DNA of 15,392 bases, taken from contig JAXJQH010000088.1 of assembly GCA_036311245.1 (NCBI GenBank), forward strand, positions 1-15,392. The letters are read 5' to 3'. The DNA is from SIG578 sp036311245. Lineage in GTDB: Bacteria; Bacillota; Clostridia; Oscillospirales; Ruminococcaceae. Positions within the stretch are counted from its first letter, which is position 1, and every line of letters starts with the position of its first letter. Both the position numbers and the translations under genes were made by a program. Below, in pieces: positions 8,431 to 14,766 of this stretch. Under the pieces are notes generated by a model. It was not told where the DNA came from, ran no database searches, and saw only the letters and a list, made by a program, of their open reading frames with translations.

Positions 8431-8820
8431 TTAATCTTTTAAATCTTTTTTTATCTGTGTTGTAGAAATTTCAGGAGTACGCGAAAGGTAAACTACCTCG
8501 CAGCTATCCTTAAGGAAGTCAAATTTACCCTCCCAATCATCGCCCATAACAAAGGTGTCAACACGAAATTCCTTTACATCGGTTTTCTTCTGTTCCCAAT
8601 TTTCCTCAGGGATAACGAGGTCAACATATCGGATAGCTTCAAGCATCTTTTTGCGTTCCTCATATGTAAAGTAGCATTTTTTCTGCTTGCAGTTCCAGTT
8701 AAATTCGTCAGTAGAAAGGGCAACGATGAGGTAATCACCATATTCCTTTGCGCGCTTTAAGAGATTGATGTGACCGTAATGCAGCAGATCAAATGTTCCG
8801 TAAGTAATAACCTTTTTCAT
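8431..8820 (-). CDS. tagD: Glycerol-3-phosphate cytidylyltransferase (TagD)
   Basis: This 129-residue cytidylyltransferase makes CDP-glycerol from CTP and glycerol-3-phosphate, the activated donor for the three glycerophosphotransferase domains encoded around it. The nucleotidylyltransferase signature is complete: TYGTFDLLHYGH at 6-17 with the HXGH pair H14 and H17. The distal signature near 114-121 reads RTPEISTT. In B. subtilis TagD the corresponding stretch is RTEGISTT, so the glycine before ISTT is a glutamate here. The length matches TagD. The ATG at 8820 has a strong GGAGG seven bases upstream, built from the last codons of the preceding gene, and only 3 bp separate the two reading frames. 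The assignment is firm. The donor could also feed glycerol-phosphate decoration of another glycan rather than a true teichoic acid. Confidence 0.95.
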   Translation of the reverse strand: MKKVITYGTFDLLHYGHINLLKRAKEYGDYLIVALSTDEFNWNCKQKKCYFTYEERKKMLEAIRYVDLVIPEENWEQKKTDVKEFRVDTFVMGDDWEGKFDFLKDSCEVVYLSRTPEISTTQIKKDLKD

Positions 8821-8823
8821 TTT

Positions 8824-9972
8824 TTATTCCTCCGATTTTAAGCCTATTTTTTCAAGAATGAGCTTGCATCCCGAAATATCTTTATATTGATTGCAAATTT
8901 CATTGCATTGTCTGCGTTTTTCGTAGACGGCGTCTTCCCCTTTTGCTACAGAAGCAAGAAAAGCGGAAAATTCCTCTGCCGTTTTTATCTGAGGTCCCGG
9001 CATAAGATCTTCAATATTATCAAAGGCATAGCCCCTGTTCTTTCCGTACTGATCGCTATCTGGACCTACAAAGGCGATTGGCTTATTAAGCATAAGGTAA
9101 TCAAAATAAATACTCGAAAAGTCGGTAATCAGTGCGTCAGAATGTTTAAGTAGCTGATGTAGAGTAACAGATTTACTGCAAAGTTCGCTTTCGCTTGCAA
9201 ACCTTATATTTTTAAAGGCTCTGCTTGGCAGCGGGGTATCATCCATTGGGTGCGGTTTTATGAAAAGCAGAATATTCTCTTTTTGGAGCACGCCGCACAG
9301 CTTTTCTAAGAAAGCCTCATCAAATGGGTTTATTTCCTCATAGCATCCATCGGTTTTATTAAGGCGTTTTGACGACATAAAGGTTGGAAGCCACAAAACA
9401 ACCTTTTTAAACCCACTAAAAAACTCAGGACACGCAGTTTCTTTAAGAAAAACATCGCATCGCGGCTGAGGGGTAATGAGTGCCTGATTTTCACCCGCTC
9501 CAAATGCCTTACACATAACATCAGCAAAAAAGGGCGAGGTTGCAATAACATATGTAAAGAAATTCTGGTCTTCCTCTTCGCAGCCCTTCTCAAGCCTTCC
9601 GATGCCTTTAAGCGGCATACCATGCCAAAGGTTTACTACGCACTGCTCTTTTGCGGGTTTTATTGGGTATTTTCCAAAGCAATAAAAGCAGTATTTAGAC
9701 CTTAAGAACGAAAAAATGCCTCTTTTTAGTCCAACAAATTTTACATTCTCGGGCGCGCTGTCTATAAAGCTTTTAAATTCATCGGTTGCAACTGTTATTT
9801 TAAATTCGCGGTTAAATCCGTTTTCAATCATATAATCATAAAGAGCGCGAACATTATCGCGAAAACCGAGGTTGGAATAAAAGAAAACTCGGTTTGAGGC
9901 TTTTGGTATAAGCTTATTTAAAAGCGATAGGGGCGCAAAGCAGGATTTGAGAATTTTCTTAAGTGTTTTCAA
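8824..9972 (-). CDS. CDP-glycerol glycerophosphotransferase family protein, divergent
   Basis: This 382-residue protein is a third member of the TagB/TagF family, more divergent than the others. It keeps LWHGMPLKGIGR at 115-126 with the first conserved histidine H117, the KPHP motif at 239-242 with the second conserved histidine H241, and TDFSSIYFDY at 283-292. It starts with a basic, hydrophobic stretch (residues 1-25) that fits membrane association. The start is the TTG at 9972, since AGGAGG lies ten bases upstream and there is no in-frame ATG near the conserved beginning. It follows the GT2 gene by 15 bp and precedes tagD by 3 bp. As the first transferase in the operon it may add the first glycerol-phosphate unit (a TagB-like primase), but order in the operon is weak evidence for this. 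Confidence 0.9.
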   Translation of the reverse strand: MKTLKKILKSCFAPLSLLNKLIPKASNRVFFYSNLGFRDNVRALYDYMIENGFNREFKITVATDEFKSFIDSAPENVKFVGLKRGIFSFLRSKYCFYCFGKYPIKPAKEQCVVNLWHGMPLKGIGRLEKGCEEEDQNFFTYVIATSPFFADVMCKAFGAGENQALITPQPRCDVFLKETACPEFFSGFKKVVLWLPTFMSSKRLNKTDGCYEEINPFDEAFLEKLCGVLQKENILLFIKPHPMDDTPLPSRAFKNIRFASESELCSKSVTLHQLLKHSDALITDFSSIYFDYLMLNKPIAFVGPDSDQYGKNRGYAFDNIEDLMPGPQIKTAEEFSAFLASVAKGEDAVYEKRRQCNEICNQYKDISGCKLILEKIGLKSEE

Positions 9973-9987
9973 ATCCGAATTTCCTCC

Positions 9988-10842
9988 TCAATGGCGCAAA
10001 AATATTTTATAAACAAAGCGGCGAACGGGAGCGGGCGCCAGAGCCACCGCCGCTCTCGGCAGCACGCAGGTGATGTTCTCTTTAAAGCCGCAAAGCGAAA
10101 GCTGGCGAAGCCTTTTATAAAAGCGAAGTATTTTCTTTGCGTATTCCCTGCCGCCTCGTCTATCATACATTCCGCTGCCCGCTCGCATATACACAAGCGG
10201 CTGCTGCACATTAGCGCCGACAGCCCCATTTGCAAGGGCGCGGGCGAACAGCTCGTAATCCTCAAACAAGGGATAATCTTGATACCCGCCGACCGACTCG
10301 ACAACAGACTTTTTATAAACTACGGCGGGGTGGTTAAAGGGGTTTCTTTTGCGAACATATTTCATAATTTCATCGTGGGTTTCGGGAACAAGTCTTGCAG
10401 CAGTTACCCTATCGGTGCTCTGCTCAAACTCTGCAACAACCGCGCTGACAATATCGGCGTTTTCCCGCTGCATAAGTTCAAGCTGCATCTCTATTCTATC
10501 GGGGAATGCAATATCATCACTATCCATACGGGCAACTATCTCATTTCGGCACACAGAAAGTCCCGCATTTAAGGCTTTTCCCAAGCCAACATTTTGAGAA
10601 AGCGGGCAAAGAGTTATGTCAAAGCGCTCGCAAAGGACATTAATTTCACTTTCAAGAGCCTCAGGCACAGGCCCATCTATCACAAGGACAAACTGCTCCG
10701 GCAACACAGACTGCGCAAACATACTCTCGACACTTTGGCGAAGAAAGAGCGGCTCTTCTTTTTCATAGACCGACATAAGCACGCTATATGGCTCAAAAGC
10801 ATTTGGCTCCAAAGAAGTTTCATCCCCTATCTGCATATGCAA
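9988..10842 (-). CDS. GT2 family glycosyltransferase
   Basis: This protein of up to 284 residues is a GT-A fold family 2 glycosyltransferase. It has YSVLMSVYEKEEP at 19-31, a metal/nucleotide-sugar-binding acidic motif ARMDSDD at 104-110, and the FNHPAVVYKKSVV to FEDYELFARAL block at 169-203 that is typical of enzymes building surface polysaccharides. The C-terminus is basic and may lie on the membrane. It is the first gene of the long minus-strand run, about 19 bases after the predicted transcript start. The exact start is uncertain: the ATG at 10842 and another at 10836 lack a good ribosome site. GGGG at about 10825 instead precedes an out-of-frame ATG and an in-frame TTG at codon 11. Conserved sequence begins at about residue 19, so a shorter protein is possible. 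The gene is locally more GC-rich than its neighbours, most clearly at its 3' end. Sugar and acceptor are unknown. Confidence 0.88.
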   Translation of the reverse strand: MHMQIGDETSLEPNAFEPYSVLMSVYEKEEPLFLRQSVESMFAQSVLPEQFVLVIDGPVPEALESEINVLCERFDITLCPLSQNVGLGKALNAGLSVCRNEIVARMDSDDIAFPDRIEMQLELMQRENADIVSAVVAEFEQSTDRVTAARLVPETHDEIMKYVRKRNPFNHPAVVYKKSVVESVGGYQDYPLFEDYELFARALANGAVGANVQQPLVYMRAGSGMYDRRGGREYAKKILRFYKRLRQLSLCGFKENITCVLPRAAVALAPAPVRRFVYKIFLRH

Positions 10843-10867
10843 AACTCAGTAATACTATATCTATATT

Positions 10868-10896
10868 AACATATCACATTTAAGGCATTTTTGCAA
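10868..10896 (-). promoter_or_regulatory. Predicted sigma-A promoter of the polymer-biosynthesis run
   Basis: On the minus strand TTGCAA (10896-10891) and TATGTT (10873-10868) are separated by exactly 17 bases, and a TG dinucleotide one base before the -10 box (10876-10875) makes it an extended -10 element. Transcription would begin near 10861, about 19 bases before the first possible start of the GT2 gene. It is the only convincing promoter between the terminator at 11022-11056 and the GT2 gene. The -10 hexamer matches consensus at four of six positions, so this is a moderate prediction. Confidence 0.5.
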
Positions 10897-11021
10897 GCAT
10901 TTTTACCTCTATATAAGGCTATTTTGCAGGATTTTTTAGCTTTTACTGCAAAAATATTTATTGCACTCTGAAAAAGCAAACAATTTTGACAAAAATTCCT
11001 GCAAAGCCCCTGCTTTTTAAG

Positions 11022-11056
11022 TAAAAATGCCGCAGAAGCAAATTTGCTTCTGCGGC
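11022..11056 (-). terminator. Intrinsic terminator of the nucleotidyltransferase gene
   Basis: A perfect 28-base palindrome (11029-11056) has an 11-bp GC-rich stem, GCCGCAGAAGC, around an AAATTT centre that can also pair in part. On the minus strand it is followed directly by ATTTTTAC, a usable U-tract. It begins 12 bp past the stop of the nucleotidyltransferase gene. It should isolate that gene from the polymer operon downstream, which therefore needs its own promoter. Confidence 0.85.
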
Positions 11057-11068
11057 AATGAAAATATT

Positions 11069-12004
11069 TTAATTCCAGAGCTTTTTAGGATAAATTCCCT
11101 TATTCATTTTGTCATAAAGTGCGTTTTTTACATCATTAATATCCTCAAGATAGGTCATACCGTACCACTGGTCATCGGTTTTTAAAACCGCAATATCAGC
11201 TTCGCCAGTTTCAATTAAGTGACTTGCTACTGACGGCAGATAAAATTCTGCTTTTAAGGGGTTTACGCCCTCATTGTAAAGACACTTAAGAAACTCTACA
11301 AGCTGCTGCTCAAATTTTTCCAAGGCTCGCTGCGGGAATGCCCAGCAGTTCATTGAAACAAGAGAGTCGGAGTCAAGGCGTGTCCAGGTTTTGCAGTCAT
11401 CCTCGGTGTACTCAATATTCTCGCCTCGGCACTCGATATGGGTGCGTTCTGTAACGCTTGTAAGCATACTGTTTTCATCCACACAGCAAATTCCGCGTGA
11501 GGTGTATCCGTTTTTTGAAACTGTGTTTTTAAGGACAAATCCCGCCATTGCCATATGCAGTTTTTTCCTGCTATCATCGTTATTTACAAGAAAATCTTGA
11601 AGTATCTCAAAGCACTTGGGTCCATAATAATCATCGGCATTAATAACAACAAAATCCTCTTTAATGGTATCTTTTCCGCACCACACGGCGTGCCCTGTTC
11701 CAAACGGCTTTACTCTATCCTTTGGAGCTGTAAAGCCCGCAGGGAGCTTGGATAGTTCCTGCATAATATATTCGGTTTCTATGTATTTTGAAATGCGCTG
11801 TCCTATTTTTTGATGAAATTCCTCATAAATTTCCTCTTTAATGATAAAATAAACTTTATCAAAGCCCGCTCTCTTTGCATCAAAGATGGAGTAATCAATA
11901 ATCAGCTCATCAGCAGGGCCGACGGGGGTAAGCTGTTTAAGGCCGCCAAAGCGGCTTCCCATACCCGCAGCCATTATAACAAGTGCAGTCTTTTTATTTT
12001 GCAT
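11069..12004 (-). CDS. Sugar-phosphate nucleotidyltransferase (NTP_transferase family)
   Basis: This 311-residue cytoplasmic enzyme should couple a nucleoside triphosphate with a sugar-1-phosphate (or similar phosphate ester) to make an activated precursor. The N-terminal signature AAGMGSRFGGLKQL at 12-25 is the nucleotide-binding loop of the GT-A fold pyrophosphorylases. KPFGTGHAVWC at 99-109 and the metal-binding acidic INADDYYG at 121-128 follow, and VSMNCWAF at 216-223 is the usual later strand. The ATG at 12004 has AGGAGG nine bases upstream. The gene has its own promoter and terminator, so it is a single-gene unit. Its position upstream of the polymer operon suggests it feeds that pathway, for example the GT2 or GT4 enzyme. 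Substrate cannot be read from sequence: glucose-1-phosphate/UTP and phosphocholine-type (LicC) activities are both possible. Confidence 0.85.
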   Translation of the reverse strand: MQNKKTALVIMAAGMGSRFGGLKQLTPVGPADELIIDYSIFDAKRAGFDKVYFIIKEEIYEEFHQKIGQRISKYIETEYIMQELSKLPAGFTAPKDRVKPFGTGHAVWCGKDTIKEDFVVINADDYYGPKCFEILQDFLVNNDDSRKKLHMAMAGFVLKNTVSKNGYTSRGICCVDENSMLTSVTERTHIECRGENIEYTEDDCKTWTRLDSDSLVSMNCWAFPQRALEKFEQQLVEFLKCLYNEGVNPLKAEFYLPSVASHLIETGEADIAVLKTDDQWYGMTYLEDINDVKNALYDKMNKGIYPKKLWN

Positions 12005-12037
12005 TGTATATTGCCTCCTAATACATTCAATAGCAAC

Positions 12038-12066
12038 ATTATATTTTGTTTTTGTTACATAGTCAA
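12038..12066 (-). promoter_or_regulatory. Sigma-A promoter of the nucleotidyltransferase gene
   Basis: On the minus strand TTGACT (12066-12061) and a perfect TATAAT (12043-12038) are separated by 17 bases. Transcription would start near 12031, giving a short leader of about 27 bases that contains the AGGAGG ribosome site. Eleven of twelve hexamer bases match consensus, so this should be a strong constitutive promoter. Confidence 0.85.
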
Positions 12067-12089
12067 CCTATCTTTTGTTAAAAATTTAC

Positions 12090-12118
12090 TTTACATATTG
12101 ATATTTTTATGTTATGAT
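12090..12118 (+). promoter_or_regulatory. Sigma-A promoter of the 96-residue protein gene
   Basis: TTTACA (12090-12095) and TATGAT (12113-12118) are separated by 17 bases, with a TG dinucleotide one base before the -10 box (extended -10). Transcription would start near 12125, about 26 bases before the GTG start. The -35 box is only 23 bp from the -35 box of the divergent promoter, so the two polymerases bind back to back and one regulator could affect both. Confidence 0.75.
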
Positions 12119-12150
12119 ATAGTGTAATTTAATGGAAAGGATTGATAGCT

Positions 12151-12441
12151 GTGGCAGAAGCCCAGAAGTTTTTAGAATACAAAGGCCGCCCGTTAGTTCG
12201 AAGCGGCAAAACCCTTTATTATGGAAATCTTTACGACGATTATGTTGTGATGATGCAAATAGTTGACACTGTCCCTCACGGTGATGAAGATTTTGCAGGA
12301 AAAATAATCGTGCAGCTTTTAAACACCGACCCCAATGCTGCTCCTACCGAGCTTGTTATTAAAAAGACCGATACACGAGGTCTTTACAATGCTATTGATA
12401 TTGCAGCAGTCTGGCTGGATACTGCACTTGAGGAAAACTAA
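12151..12441 (+). CDS. Conserved small protein of unknown function
   Basis: This is a 96-residue soluble protein that I cannot assign to a named family. I recall close relatives annotated as hypothetical proteins in Ruminococcus-type Clostridia, with the same beginning (FLEYKGRPLVRSGKTLYYG, residues 6-24) and the same end (GLYNAIDIAAVWLDTAL). The composition suggests an alpha/beta fold with a C-terminal helix; there is no signal peptide, membrane segment or cysteine. The start is taken at the GTG at 12151, since AAAGGA lies nine bases upstream. An in-frame TTG at 12142 would sit one base from that site and is unlikely. It has its own promoter and is followed by a hairpin. Strong conservation with a private promoter suggests a housekeeping role, but no function can be stated. 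Confidence 0.85.
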   Translation: MAEAQKFLEYKGRPLVRSGKTLYYGNLYDDYVVMMQIVDTVPHGDEDFAGKIIVQLLNTDPNAAPTELVIKKTDTRGLYNAIDIAAVWLDTALEEN

Positions 12442-12452
12442 GAATTAATGCG

Positions 12453-12481
12453 CACGGCGAAATATTTATTATTTCGCCGTG
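12453..12481 (+). terminator. Hairpin after the 96-residue protein gene, probably a partial terminator
   Basis: A perfect 12-bp stem (CACGGCGAAATA paired with its complement) encloses a five-base loop and starts 11 bp after the stop codon. The following bases are TTGTTATCT, a weak U-tract, so termination may be incomplete. No convincing separate promoter was seen for the next gene, and read-through is a reasonable way for it to be transcribed. Confidence 0.6.
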
Positions 12482-12512
12482 TTGTTATCTATTAACAAAA
12501 AGGTTTATTGCT

Positions 12513-13979
12513 ATGAAAGATAATAAAAACTTTAAACAAAACTATACCAATGCCCCCTTTACAGTTTTGGAATGTCCTGAAATAATTAGTGCAGGCAGGC
12601 CGTTTTCATTAAAACTCAAAATAAATGAGCCCACCTGTATTAAGGTAAAATCAGATATAGTAAGGCTCCTTAGCGGTGAAAGCGCAAATTTTAATGACAC
12701 AGGTTTTTATAAACTAGATTTAATATGTGATAGGATTGTAAACGATTTAACCTTTACACTTTATACTACTGTCTACAGCGTTGATTGCAGCGTTTCACGC
12801 TCTATTGAGAAGCCTACAGATGACCATATTGTTATTCATAAACACGCTTTGGAAACGTGCGATTCTTGCAATAGCTTAGATGATTTTTACAAAGGAAAAA
12901 TACATTCTTATATTAAATACATGCACAATTTTTCCGAAATAGGCTCTGAAAATGTAGCTTTGAGTCTTGATTTTTATCGTTATGTACTTTCGCACACAAG
13001 AACAGGTAAGTTTTACTCCTCTTTTGCTCTGATTTCCGACAATGCCCATATACAAGACAGCGCTGAATGGGATATATTAAATATTTTTTATCCATCGAAA
13101 GAACAAGTTTATTATTTATCCTCTACTCCCAAGGGCAGCCCTATGCTCACCACATTCAAAACTTGTGCTTTTGAGCATTACAAGGCTATTTCCTTTACAG
13201 GCTACAACAAAGCAGAAGAGAGTGTCCTTGACAATTTGCTTGCCTTTATTCAGACGGGCGGAACGCTTATAGCAGGCTGGCCGCATCTTTCTGTCACCAC
13301 AAACAGAAAGGATATCGAAAACGGAAACCTTTCTATTATAAAGCACAAGCTTATAGATTATCTCTGCTCTGACGAGAGCAAATTTATAAGTGACACATAC
13401 TGCGGAAAAACCATTGATATCTGCCCTAATATTAAGTGTGATGATGTTATTGCAACCACTGATTCGGGTTATCCCCTCGCCTTTATAAAGCGCATTGGCT
13501 TGGGACAGGTTTTCTTTATTAATGCAATGCAGTATCCTGCACATGAAGGCGTTAAGCCGCTTTATGAAGCCATTCTCTCAGAGGTTTCGGACAACCTAAA
13601 TGCCGAGGAAAAGATTTTTCTCTCATGCGGAAATGATCTCGGGTTTACTGTTTATGACCAGAAAGACGGAGCGCGTCATCTTTATGTTCTTGCAGTTGAT
13701 TGGTACCGCAATCCTGAGATAATGAGAAAAGCTGTTTTAAAATTAGGCCGTCAGAAGTATAATATTGATGTGCCTTTTGGCAGTATGCTAAAAATAGTGG
13801 CCAAAGATTCTCTTGCAGTATGGTCAGAGGATGAAAATGTTGAGATACTTCTCATTACTGCAAATGTTGTAACGCTGCAGGGCTATGGCAAAACTAAAAT
13901 TAAGTTTACAAAAGACGGAAAAATTTGTGAGCGCGAAATCGACTTTACTCACAAGCCAATTCAGGCTATTCAGATTTAA
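12513..13979 (+). CDS. Glycoside-hydrolase-like protein lacking a recognisable catalytic barrel
   Basis: No function can be assigned to this 488-residue protein, but its parts can be described. Residues about 13-100 look like an immunoglobulin-like beta domain. Residues about 125-360 resemble the class I glutamine-amidotransferase-like domain found behind the catalytic barrel in GH42-like hydrolases, with SAEWDILNIFYPS at 183-195, a TPKG loop at 205-208, AFIQTGGTLIAGWPHLS at 244-260 and IGLGQVFFIN at 328-337. Residues about 378-488 look like the C-terminal beta domain of the same enzymes (HLYVLAVDWYRN at 389-400). No TIM-barrel or catalytic acid pair is visible, and there is no signal peptide, so the protein should be cytoplasmic. 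The ATG at 12513 has AAAAAGG nine bases upstream. It is followed by the exporter genes after 15 bp. It may be a reduced hydrolase relative or a binding protein. Confidence 0.8.
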   Translation: MKDNKNFKQNYTNAPFTVLECPEIISAGRPFSLKLKINEPTCIKVKSDIVRLLSGESANFNDTGFYKLDLICDRIVNDLTFTLYTTVYSVDCSVSRSIEKPTDDHIVIHKHALETCDSCNSLDDFYKGKIHSYIKYMHNFSEIGSENVALSLDFYRYVLSHTRTGKFYSSFALISDNAHIQDSAEWDILNIFYPSKEQVYYLSSTPKGSPMLTTFKTCAFEHYKAISFTGYNKAEESVLDNLLAFIQTGGTLIAGWPHLSVTTNRKDIENGNLSIIKHKLIDYLCSDESKFISDTYCGKTIDICPNIKCDDVIATTDSGYPLAFIKRIGLGQVFFINAMQYPAHEGVKPLYEAILSEVSDNLNAEEKIFLSCGNDLGFTVYDQKDGARHLYVLAVDWYRNPEIMRKAVLKLGRQKYNIDVPFGSMLKIVAKDSLAVWSEDENVEILLITANVVTLQGYGKTKIKFTKDGKICEREIDFTHKPIQAIQI

Positions 13980-13994
13980 ACGGAGGTTTTTCCT

Positions 13995-14753
13995 TTGAAC
14001 AACCAGCAATTACTTGAAATTGCATCCCGTCTTGGATACAGTATGCAAAAGTGCGGAGCGGAAATTTACCGAATTGAGGACTCGCTCACAAGAGTTTTAA
14101 CGGCTCTCGGCGCTATTGATGTTAATGTTTTCGTTATTAATTCCGCCGTTATGCTCTCAATTAAAACAGGTGAAGAAACGGTGCTTTCTGAAATCCGCCG
14201 TTCCCCTGCCCGCGGCACAGACCTATATAAGCTTAACCGACTAAACTCACTTTGTCGCAGGATTTGCAGCGAGCACCTGAGCTACCAAAATATTATAGAT
14301 GAACTCGAAAGCATCGAGATCAAAAAAACCTTTTCCTTCCCGATTAAGCTACTTGGGTTTATTATGGTCTCGGTAGGCTTCTGCCTTATATTCGGCGGCG
14401 GAGCCTTAGAGGGACTCGCTGCACTCGCGGTAAGCCTTGTTGTTTTCCCCTTAGTTTATGTAATGGAGCGATTAAAGACAGGCATTTTCTTTAAAAACAT
14501 CATCTCAAGCGCCGCAATAGCGCTGCTTGCTATATTGTTTTCCGCTTTTGTCCTATCGGTAAATATTGACAAGGTAATTATCGGCACATTTATGAATTTA
14601 GTTCCCGGTGTTGCGCTTGTTACTTCTATGCGTGATATTATTGCAGGTGACCTTATTGCAGGAAAAAACACCCTTACCGAGGCTATCATTATTGCTATCG
14701 GAATGGCTCTTGGAGCAGGTATTGTTCTGGCTTTGCTCCAATTTATGATATGA
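13995..14753 (+). CDS. Threonine/serine exporter family protein, ThrE N-terminal half (DUF1212)
   Basis: This 252-residue membrane protein corresponds to the N-terminal half of the ThrE amino-acid exporter family. Residues 1-112 are soluble and hold the conserved QKCGAEIYRIEDSL (18-31). Five hydrophobic segments follow (about 115-134, 138-157, 165-190, 194-214 and 227-250). The conserved family motif NLVPGVALVTSMRDIIAGDL is at 201-220. The start is the TTG at 13995, with GGAGG eight bases upstream; the first residues align with the expected start. It sits 15 bp after the hydrolase-like gene and 13 bp before the gene for the second half. In Corynebacterium glutamicum, ThrE is a single protein that exports threonine and serine. 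In Clostridia the two halves are commonly separate genes. The transported substrate here is inferred from the family only. Confidence 0.92.
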   Translation: MNNQQLLEIASRLGYSMQKCGAEIYRIEDSLTRVLTALGAIDVNVFVINSAVMLSIKTGEETVLSEIRRSPARGTDLYKLNRLNSLCRRICSEHLSYQNIIDELESIEIKKTFSFPIKLLGFIMVSVGFCLIFGGGALEGLAALAVSLVVFPLVYVMERLKTGIFFKNIISSAAIALLAILFSAFVLSVNIDKVIIGTFMNLVPGVALVTSMRDIIAGDLIAGKNTLTEAIIIAIGMALGAGIVLALLQFMI

Positions 14754-14766
14754 GGAGGGGTGAAAT

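Noticed and set aside
9969..10304. Minus-strand open frame of 111 codons overlapping the end of the GT2 gene in another frame
   Set aside because: It is embedded in the conserved GT2 sequence, is rich in Cys, Arg and Ala from the local GC content, and shows no conserved pattern.
9991..10572. Plus-strand open frame of 193 codons opposite the GT2 gene
   Set aside because: The opposite strand encodes a recognisable glycosyltransferase with DSDD and HPAVV motifs. The plus frame has no family-like features or ribosome site.
10986..10991. Perfect TTGACA on the plus strand in the 10843-11068 gap
   Set aside because: At 16-19 bases downstream there is no -10-like sequence, and any transcript would run into the terminator palindrome and antisense to the nucleotidyltransferase gene, so it is most likely a chance match.
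11029..11056. The 28-base perfect palindrome as a protein-binding operator or attachment site
   Set aside because: Its place 12 bp after a stop codon and the T-tract on the transcribed side explain it fully as a terminator.
12142..12150. TTG at 12142 as the start of the 96-residue protein
   Set aside because: Only one base separates it from AAAGG, too close for use. The GTG at 12151 has proper spacing and starts the conserved sequence.
13116..13544. Minus-strand open frame of 142 codons opposite the hydrolase-like gene
   Set aside because: The plus frame is 488 codons long with a ribosome site and domain-like sequence. The minus frame has no start signal and reads as antisense noise.
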